Below are positions 21,411 to 26,802 of a stretch of 26,802 nt of DNA, in pieces. The notes beneath the pieces were generated by a model. It had not been told where the DNA came from, did no database searches, and was given only the letters and a program-made list of their open reading frames with translations. Source of the stretch: a virus. The translations under genes and the position numbers were made by a program. Numbering within the stretch: position 1 is the first letter of the stretch; each line of letters opens with the position of its first letter. Location: IMG/VR virus record IMGVR_UViG_3300005833_000054, positions 1-26,802 of that record; one strand, written 5' to 3'.

Positions 21411-21839
21411 TCACTTGGCCTGGACGCGGACAACGAGGCGTGTAGCCTCAACCGTCACTCCGACATACGGGTCGGTACCGACCACACCGAGAGTACCAGC
21501 AGCGGCAGCGTAGTACTTAGTGCCCGCCGCAAGACCGACGATATCGACGATCTCGCCGTCAGTCATAACATCGACCACGTCGCCAGCCTTAGCTCCGATC
21601 GGAACTGCGAGGTTCACCCCGCCAGGGATGCTGCCGAGCGACGGGTAGAACGGCACGGCCTTGACGATGACGCCGACAAAGCCGGATGCACCAGCCGTGC
21701 CAACGACAACCTGACCCGAAGCGTTGAGCGAGACGGCCTTGATTCCCGTGCTACCCTCAGCATCAACCGTGAGGTCAGCTGCGAGCTTGGCACGGAAACC
21801 ACCCGAAACGCCATCATACTTATCATAGCGAGCCGCCAT
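21411..21839 (-). CDS. Head decoration-like protein
   Basis: A 142-residue Gly/Ala/Val-rich beta protein between scaffold and major capsid genes. Patterns such as GQVVVGTAGASGFVGVIV, AVPIGAKAGDVVDVMTDGEI and GTKYYAAAAGTL are typical of capsid decoration (DUF2190-like) proteins that bind the outside of the shell. It contains no cysteine. Identity is inferred from composition and place; ATG 21839 has only a distant AAGGAAGGGG ahead of it. Confidence 0.7.
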   Translation of the reverse strand: MAARYDKYDGVSGGFRAKLAADLTVDAEGSTGIKAVSLNASGQVVVGTAGASGFVGVIVKAVPFYPSLGSIPGGVNLAVPIGAKAGDVVDVMTDGEIVDIVGLAAGTKYYAAAAGTLGVVGTDPYVGVTVEATRLVVRVQAK

Positions 21840-21891
21840 GATGGCAACCCCTTCCTTGTAATCAGTCTGATGTGGGTGTAGAGCGTAAGAC

Positions 21892-22614
21892 TCAGCGCGA
21901 CATACGCAGGGCCGGGTAGGCGTTCTTCAGCGCCTCTTCGTCCATCGAGTCCTTATTCTTGTTACCCGGCGTGAAGCGCGAGCCGGAAACATTGCCATCA
22001 CCAGGTGCCTGCACCCAGTGTGGCCTTGTCTTGAGCAGGTCCTTGACGGCCTTCTTGAGGTCTTCGCTGTCGATCTCGACCTTACTCGGATCATCCGGGT
22101 CCTGGTCGATATCAATACCGTCGAACTTCTTCGCCGAAAGTACGGCGTAGACATCCTCGGGTGCGATCGCCTTCTGAGCGCGGGCCTCCGCCGTGATGGC
22201 GGATTCCACACGGGAGGTGAGGTAACCCTCAGCGAGCTTGGCGACTCGAGCATTGGCGTCCGCGACAGCCTTCGCAGCCTGGTCCTCGGATTCCTTCTTC
22301 TCCTTGTCGCCCTGGTTCTTCGCAGCATCCCGCTGCGCTCGCTCCAGCTTGCGTCGCTCTGTGCGCTCAGTCTTCAGCGCCTTCCGAAGGTTCTGGACTT
22401 CCTCCTTGGTGAACGTGTCCTTGGAGTCGTCACCACCGTCGTCGCCGTCACCTTCACCATCGCCGTCGCCGTCGTTCTGGTCGTTCGAGTTCTGGTCGGC
22501 CGGCTTCTCGCCTTCGCCACCAGCTCCGCCGGTCTCTGCACCCTGGTCGCCTTCACCTTCGGCGCCGGAGATGAGAAGTGCGGCCTCGAGCCACCACTTG
22601 CGAACCTGCTTCAT
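21892..22614 (-). CDS. Scaffolding protein
   Basis: A 240-residue highly charged protein directly between portal and capsid genes. It has an acidic Gly/Asp/Glu/Asn-rich segment (roughly 18-65), then a long coiled-coil (EEVQNLRKALKTERTERRKL to about 125), and a C-terminal part ending in a small basic/Asn segment KNAYPALRMSR. This is the classic scaffold design: an elongated helical dimer with a coat-binding end. It overlaps the portal stop by ATGA. Confidence 0.85.
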   Translation of the reverse strand: MKQVRKWWLEAALLISGAEGEGDQGAETGGAGGEGEKPADQNSNDQNDGDGDGEGDGDDGGDDSKDTFTKEEVQNLRKALKTERTERRKLERAQRDAAKNQGDKEKKESEDQAAKAVADANARVAKLAEGYLTSRVESAITAEARAQKAIAPEDVYAVLSAKKFDGIDIDQDPDDPSKVEIDSEDLKKAVKDLLKTRPHWVQAPGDGNVSGSRFTPGNKNKDSMDEEALKNAYPALRMSR

Positions 22615-24251
22615 CGCTGTGTCCCATTCCGGGGCGTCCCGCCCCTTGCTTGACGACCTGCCGTCTGGCCCGACTCCGTGCCAGCAGACTCATTAGGTCG
22701 GTTTTTGTTATTGCTCTTGTTGCCGCCCACATCTCGTGGTGCGTTTTGTGCTCCACCCGAAGACTGAGGCGGTGGCTTCTCGCCAGCCGCAGCAGCTTGA
22801 GCGTTATCCTGAAGACCGGGAGGTGCCGCAAGAGCAGCCCTCTCAGCATCAGCAGTCTTTTCTTCCTCGATCTCCGACTCGATGTCATCCGGGAACTCAT
22901 ACCCCAGCATCTGCATGCGAGAGCGGTAGTACTTGCGCGAGATTACGCCTCGATCGAGCATGTTGTTGAGTTCGTTGATGGTCTCGGTACGGTTAGCCGG
23001 CAGTTTGTCGCCGATCTCCACGGCAATATCGCCCGTGAGTTCCTCATTCTCATAGACCTTATGCCAGGTCTTCCAGTCGAAGAACATCTGCTTGAGCTTA
23101 CCGATACCACTCAGATCTCGCTGCTCTAGCTTCGCAAGCGTAGGCATGAACTTGATTGCCAGAGCAATCCCACTCTGGGCAGTCTGAACATCAACCCGAC
23201 CAAGCGCAACATCAGACAACCCACTAGCTTCACGGATCTTGTCTTCAAGGTAGCTGATGTGGTCAAGGGAGGGCTTGAGTGATCCGACACCCTCAACGCG
23301 CCTGAAGTAAGCACCCGAGACCAACTCCATAACTCCACCTGGAGTTACTGCCCAGTCTTGCTCCTTACCCTTATCGTCGACTGGGCGCCCAGAGTCTGTG
23401 GCGTAGACACCTAGTCCCTCGAGCGAGAGGGACATACCTTGGTCTGTCGCTTGCTGGCTGACCCCAAGTACCAGACCCTCGAAACCTCGTAGTTCCGATG
23501 ATCCAAACCCCTGACCGATCCAGTCATGGTTCTTGAACCAGTAGATAGGAATGGTTGTGATCTCTGGCGGTAATGGCCCTCGCGGAATAGTCTGCTTGAA
23601 GATCTTAGGCTTAGGTCCCCACCACTTCGGCTCAAGCTCGTAGATCCCCTCCTCGCGGAACACCGTCTTTCGACCCGCGATTTCCACGATCTCATATGTT
23701 AGCTTCTTGACCCGAACCTTCTGAGGGTCATTGGCATCTACCCATTGATCAACAATGTGCACCCGAAGCAACTTCTCCGGATCCTCATCATCGTAGATTG
23801 GAATAACCTGAGAAGGATCGAGCACCGTCAGTGAGATACGTGAGCCCTGCTCCTTGAGTGGGTCAGCCGTAAGGTGGAAAGCCCAGTCACCTCGAGTTAC
23901 CCCAGTAGTTTTTGAGGTGTGGAAATGAGGGTAGAACATCTCCCGATCTAGCAATGCCATCAGTGCAAGTGAAAGACCCTTATCCTTCTCAGGATCCTTA
24001 GGTACAACTCGAAGGCCCTTAAGAAGGTAGTGAGATGTAGTATCGACAATCGTGCGCGCATTCGGCACGTAGATTGGCTGCTCACCATCCAGGACTCTCA
24101 ATTCGTAAGCCGATCGGTCATTCCAGTACATCTGATCATACTTTAGGTAAGACTCGACCCGCTCACCTGCCTCCTGCGGATACCAGACCGGCGGCGAACC
24201 GAGCACAGCCACGCCTGTAAGCGTAGAGTACGGTCCATACTTGGTGGTCAA
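22611..24251 (-). CDS. Portal protein
   Basis: A 546-residue protein after large terminase and before scaffold, the usual portal place and size. SPP1 gp6-like features: YLKYDQMYWNDRSAYELR near the start, DTTSHYLLKGLRVVP, WAFHLTADPLKE, the wing segment LTVLDPSQVIPIYDDEDPEK, then TIPIYWFKNHDW and a stem/crown region (SDVALGRVDVQTAQSGIALA). The last 90 residues are low-complexity (Ala/Pro/Gly/Asn). Start TTG 24251 overlaps the terminase stop by TTGA and follows GAGG. The dodecameric ring forms the packaging channel. Confidence 0.9.
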   Translation of the reverse strand: MTTKYGPYSTLTGVAVLGSPPVWYPQEAGERVESYLKYDQMYWNDRSAYELRVLDGEQPIYVPNARTIVDTTSHYLLKGLRVVPKDPEKDKGLSLALMALLDREMFYPHFHTSKTTGVTRGDWAFHLTADPLKEQGSRISLTVLDPSQVIPIYDDEDPEKLLRVHIVDQWVDANDPQKVRVKKLTYEIVEIAGRKTVFREEGIYELEPKWWGPKPKIFKQTIPRGPLPPEITTIPIYWFKNHDWIGQGFGSSELRGFEGLVLGVSQQATDQGMSLSLEGLGVYATDSGRPVDDKGKEQDWAVTPGGVMELVSGAYFRRVEGVGSLKPSLDHISYLEDKIREASGLSDVALGRVDVQTAQSGIALAIKFMPTLAKLEQRDLSGIGKLKQMFFDWKTWHKVYENEELTGDIAVEIGDKLPANRTETINELNNMLDRGVISRKYYRSRMQMLGYEFPDDIESEIEEEKTADAERAALAAPPGLQDNAQAAAAGEKPPPQSSGGAQNAPRDVGGNKSNNKNRPNESAGTESGQTAGRQARGGTPRNGTQR

Positions 24252-25636
24252 CGCCGCCTCACCTTCACTGAGCCTTGACGAGCCCGACGGGCCTTGTCGA
24301 AGGCTTCCATGTGACCCTTGTAGAATCGACCAAGGGCCTCAGGGCCATGGTTGTCCTTGTCGAGCGGAATCTCGCTATCGTTCTTGGCCTCACCTTTACG
24401 CTCGGGCCAACGATAACCCTCTCGCATCTCCCAGATCAACTTGGTGCATGATCGGTCGACGGTCAGAGCCGGCAGCTTCTCCGGGTGGTCGTCGGGGAGA
24501 CTGAAGGGACGAGGCTTGAGCGCGGTACGAATGAGGGCAAGACGGTTACGAATCTCGCCGCCCGTGTTGTTTCGGACCTGCTTACCTAGGGTTCGACCAA
24601 GAACCGCATTGTCATCAGGCTCAGCCGGCGTTCCGTAGATCGCCAGGAGCTTCGGCACAAGAGGGTGATCCTTGAACTCGCGTCGCGCGATGTCTTCAGT
24701 GTCCCTCAATGTGAACCGGTGCTCACCGATAACGTAGACGTTCTTCTGCCAGTCAACTTGGATCCAAAGCCAGACCCAGTCATTCGTGTAGCCGTAGTCA
24801 ATCGCAGCGTAAAGCTCCATCTTGCGGTCGTATTCAAGGTCGACGATGTGAATATCGTCGTCCCACTCTTTCATGACTCGACCAACAGAATCAACAAACT
24901 CCGCCTTGTACTGTCGAGCGAACTCATCCTCAGTTAGATCATCCTCAGCTTCGAGGATCTCTGGGTCATTGCGTCCTCCAGGGAAGACGACATGGTTCGT
25001 CCAACTAGGAACTGAGATCGACCACCAAGCACGCTTTTTAGGATCCTGCCCTCTCATGTAAAGCGAGTAAAGTAGAGAGTTCTCGGTAGCTCCCTCAGGA
25101 ACTCCAGAAGCAAGTGACCACCCCCGCTTATCCGAAAGTGCAGGGCGGACGTAGTCACCCCACATCCTCCGCTTGTGTCGACCAGCTTCGACCAAGAGGA
25201 CGAAGTCGAGCCCTTCACCAGTAAGACTCTCAGGATGCTTAGCGGATCGGCACTCAAGAGCAAATCCCCACTTTGTCTTAATTGCCATGTTACCATTCTC
25301 AACATTGCTCAAGAACTTCTGAGAGATAGCATCAATACCCAGTTTTTTGAACGTGTCAAAAACAACCCGAAACTCTTTCTCGCAATCTGTGTATTCAGGG
25401 CCAATAATCCAACCCCGCTTTGATTCTCCCAAGAAGTTCTTGATAAATGCCTGAGTCTCAACTTCCTTGCCACCAACAAGCGTCTTACCCCACCGTCGCC
25501 CATTAACAAGCACTCGGTGTCGAGTAGGATTATAATGGACCTTGGCTTGTCCCTCATGAGGAGTATAACCGGTCTGCTGGAACCAAAGATCCTTACGAAA
25601 GACCTTCTGCCCCTCCGGCATCGGAAGGGCGGCCAT
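24248..25636 (-). CDS. Large terminase subunit
   Basis: A 462-residue packaging ATPase-nuclease. The ATPase has Walker A VNGRRWGKT (44-52) and a Walker B-like LDFVLLVEA (143-151) with catalytic Glu150, where the preceding acidic residue is Val149 rather than Asp. The RNase H-like nuclease follows: AAIDYGYTND (Asp280), YGTPAEPDDNA (around 334-343), and the last acidic motif LDKDNHGPEALGRFYKGHM (around 425-443). It pumps phage DNA through the portal and cuts it. ATG 25636 overlaps the previous stop by one base. The function call is near certain. Confidence 0.94.
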   Translation of the reverse strand: MAALPMPEGQKVFRKDLWFQQTGYTPHEGQAKVHYNPTRHRVLVNGRRWGKTLVGGKEVETQAFIKNFLGESKRGWIIGPEYTDCEKEFRVVFDTFKKLGIDAISQKFLSNVENGNMAIKTKWGFALECRSAKHPESLTGEGLDFVLLVEAGRHKRRMWGDYVRPALSDKRGWSLASGVPEGATENSLLYSLYMRGQDPKKRAWWSISVPSWTNHVVFPGGRNDPEILEAEDDLTEDEFARQYKAEFVDSVGRVMKEWDDDIHIVDLEYDRKMELYAAIDYGYTNDWVWLWIQVDWQKNVYVIGEHRFTLRDTEDIARREFKDHPLVPKLLAIYGTPAEPDDNAVLGRTLGKQVRNNTGGEIRNRLALIRTALKPRPFSLPDDHPEKLPALTVDRSCTKLIWEMREGYRWPERKGEAKNDSEIPLDKDNHGPEALGRFYKGHMEAFDKARRARQGSVKVRRR

Positions 25637-25914
25637 CAGTCTTCACCTAGTCCCTGAATCTCAGCTTCAGAAGCCTTACCGGTCTTAGACAGCCAACTAG
25701 GTCGCTTACCATCAGCCGGGCGCAAACCCATCATCTGGCGTCGATCTTCAAGCGACTCTGTGTTATCTTCCACACCAGTGAGGTAACCGAGTCTGAGCTG
25801 TTCTCCAGGTAGAATCGCCTCGCGAGGCTTCGGCTGCACTGTGGCAGTTGTGCGTTCCACACCACCATATTCCGACCCTGCCTTTTGGCGGGCTGTGTAG
25901 TCCTCGTAACCCAT
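25636..25914 (-). CDS. Hypothetical 92-aa protein upstream of the large terminase
   Basis: About 92 residues from ATG 25914, right after AGGAGGG. Start GYEDYTARQKAGSEYGGVER, then Pro/Lys segments, EQLRLGYLTGVEDNTESLED, and an end with Arg/Lys/Trp (RPSWLSKTGKASEAEIQGLG). It lies where small terminases are often found, but it has no clear helix-turn-helix. It could be a terminase accessory. I do not recognise the family. The stop overlaps the terminase start by one base. Confidence 0.75.
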   Translation of the reverse strand: MGYEDYTARQKAGSEYGGVERTTATVQPKPREAILPGEQLRLGYLTGVEDNTESLEDRRQMMGLRPADGKRPSWLSKTGKASEAEIQGLGED

Positions 25915-25924
25915 CACTGCCCTC

Positions 25925-26278
25925 CTAAAACCAGGTTGGGATGTTGCTGCCATCGTTATCGAGTGCAACAACAAGGTAATCAACATCGGAGATCTTGCGC
26001 ATTACATCTTGTTCGCTTGGTCCAATCAACCCGGCGGGGTGAGTGTGCCAAATCACTACGCCAAAACCATCGACATCCCACTCCCATCGCCCAGCTGCTA
26101 ACTCGATACCTGCATCTTCAGCCCTGAACTCATATTCTCGATCGGGAGTCAAGGACCGATTGGGCAACTCGATGACGACTCGATCGAGCGCGTCAGGATG
26201 CGGCAGAAGCAGTCCGCATGCTTCCGCAGGCGAGCGAGCACGCCCTATGCGCCCAATGACTGCAAGCGAATCACCCAT
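25925..26278 (-). CDS. JAMM/MPN-domain (Mov34-like) metalloprotease-like protein
   Basis: A 117-residue protein from ATG 26278, eight bases before the upstream stop. It contains a full JAMM motif: SPAEACGLL supplies the upstream Glu, and WHTHPAGLIGPSEQD gives H-x-H-P-x6-S-x2-D, the zinc-binding signature of JAB1/MPN+ proteases and phage tail-protein-K-like peptidases. It is not fused to NlpC/P60. Beside the terminase it could process a head protein or a host ubiquitin-like/thiocarboxylated protein. Domain identity is secure, substrate unknown. Confidence 0.82.
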   Translation of the reverse strand: MGDSLAVIGRIGRARSPAEACGLLLPHPDALDRVVIELPNRSLTPDREYEFRAEDAGIELAAGRWEWDVDGFGVVIWHTHPAGLIGPSEQDVMRKISDVDYLVVALDNDGSNIPTWF

Positions 26279-26552
26279 CAACCTGGGGAGTCGTAGGGAC
26301 TCGCTGCCGGCCAAGAATCTCAACCTCCTTAGAGGCAAGCTCCTCGTAGGTGATGATACCCTTCTCTAGCAACAACGCACGCAGTGCTGGGTCAGGGATC
26401 GCAACCAAGTTTTTCGGTTTAGGCTGCTCAGTGACCATGGGGATGAGCTGACCGTCAAGAGAAAACTTATGGCGAATCTTACCCTGGCTCTGTAGGGTTA
26501 GGTGGTCAGCCTCACTAAGTGAACAAACTCCGCAATGCCTACTCTCGCTCAT
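26271..26552 (-). CDS. Hypothetical protein with CGVC motif
   Basis: About 93 residues from ATG 26552, shortly after GAGG and overlapping the upstream stop by 14 bases. Starts MSESRHCGVCSLSEADHL; the CxxC may bind metal. Middle KIRHKFSLDGQLIPMVTEQ; end with a helix LLEKGIITYEELASKEVEIL. No recognised family. It is coupled to the JAMM gene by an 8-base overlap. Confidence 0.7.
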   Translation of the reverse strand: MSESRHCGVCSLSEADHLTLQSQGKIRHKFSLDGQLIPMVTEQPKPKNLVAIPDPALRALLLEKGIITYEELASKEVEILGRQRVPTTPQVDG

Positions 26553-26802
26553 CGTCCTCATCCTCGTCATCGTCGAGAACTAGACCGTCGATCGTGACCT
26601 CGCCAGGAAGAGCCCGAGATGCATACTGGCCAACCTGGAAAGCTCCTTCAACCTCGGCAGGCGAGACCATAACAGCCCCAAGAATGCCCTGCAGCTTAAC
26701 CGAGATCTCGGATTGTGTGGGCTGCACTGCGCGACCAACGATATGATCCAGCAGATACGTAGCAGCCTGCAACTTCACGGAAGCAGGTATGAGCGGCCGA
26801 CC
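26539..26802 (-). CDS. Partial protein, possible C-terminal part of a small terminase
   Basis: The frame is open to the right edge (88 codons). A GTG at 26778 is possible as a start but lacks a ribosome site, so a longer gene is likely. The part seen reads LQAATYLLDHIVGRAVQPTQSEISVKLQGIL, resembling the end of phage small terminase or helix-turn-helix packaging proteins (LLDRVxGKPxQ). It ends in a strong acidic run (DDDEDEDDERE). Assignment is tentative. Confidence 0.5.
   Translation of the reverse strand, partial: GRPLIPASVKLQAATYLLDHIVGRAVQPTQSEISVKLQGILGAVMVSPAEVEGAFQVGQYASRALPGEVTIDGLVLDDDEDEDDERE

Noticed and set aside
20153-21445. Long open frame on the plus strand (430 codons)
   Set aside because: Exactly antisense to the major capsid gene; Arg/Val-rich composition and no ribosome site. 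Its openness follows from biased codons of the real gene.
21927-22328. Arg-rich minus-strand frame within the scaffold gene
   Set aside because: Off-frame image of the scaffold's Glu/Lys codons.
1-26802. CRISPR array, insertion sequence, integrase or attachment site
   Set aside because: No spaced identical direct repeats, no transposase or recombinase motifs, and no tRNA-like core were seen.

Overview
This window is a segment of a tailed double-stranded DNA phage (siphovirus type) or of an intact prophage. The host is probably an actinobacterium. The evidence is mixed: many GTG and TTG starts, a solitary LuxR-type HTH protein, a T7-type amidase endolysin with a peptidoglycan-binding domain, a Com-like zinc-finger gene beside the major tail gene, and overall gene style. 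I see no integrase, repressor, tRNA, rRNA, insertion sequence or CRISPR array. Host genus cannot be read from this sequence.

Almost everything is on the minus strand, so the gene order reads from high to low coordinates. From 26.8 kb down to about 16.2 kb lies the packaging and head-tail module: a truncated possible small terminase, a CxxC protein, a JAMM/MPN protease-like protein, a 92-aa protein, large terminase, portal, scaffold, decoration-like protein, major capsid protein, a HeH/SAP-tailed protein, four head-tail connector/completion proteins, an 84-aa tail-region protein, a Com-like zinc-finger protein, major tail protein, and tail assembly chaperones joined by a probable +1/-2 frameshift. 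From 16.2 to 9.5 kb lie the tape measure (with five exact-period 44-residue repeats), distal tail protein and a 1001-aa fibronectin-type tail-tip protein. From 9.5 to 8.1 kb lies the lysis cassette (coiled-coil protein, endolysin, holin), closed by a strong strand-specific terminator at 8084-8125.

A single rightward gene (about 7.2-7.8 kb) encodes a charged, Lys/Ala/Glu-rich protein with its own good sigma70-like promoter, and is followed by two RNA-structure candidates. Divergent from it, a leftward operon runs off the left edge: an unknown 119-aa protein, a pyrimidine-dimer-glycosylase-like protein, a zinc protein, a SNF2-type helicase, a dNMP kinase, an all-alpha dUTPase with zinc ribbon, two different thymidylate-synthase-superfamily proteins separated by a CxxC protein, a tiny LuxR-type HTH, dCMP deaminase, and a Fe-S UDG-like protein cut by the window edge. 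These genes overlap by 4-16 bases and are probably co-translated.

The most interesting part is this left operon. It combines dCMP deaminase, dUTPase, dNMP kinase and two TS-like enzymes that both carry Asp where thymidylate synthase uses the Asn that reads the uracil ring. This composition suggests synthesis of a modified pyrimidine nucleotide for the phage DNA, with base-excision-like proteins (UDG-like, PDG-like) alongside. That is an inference from gene content and motifs, not a demonstrated function.
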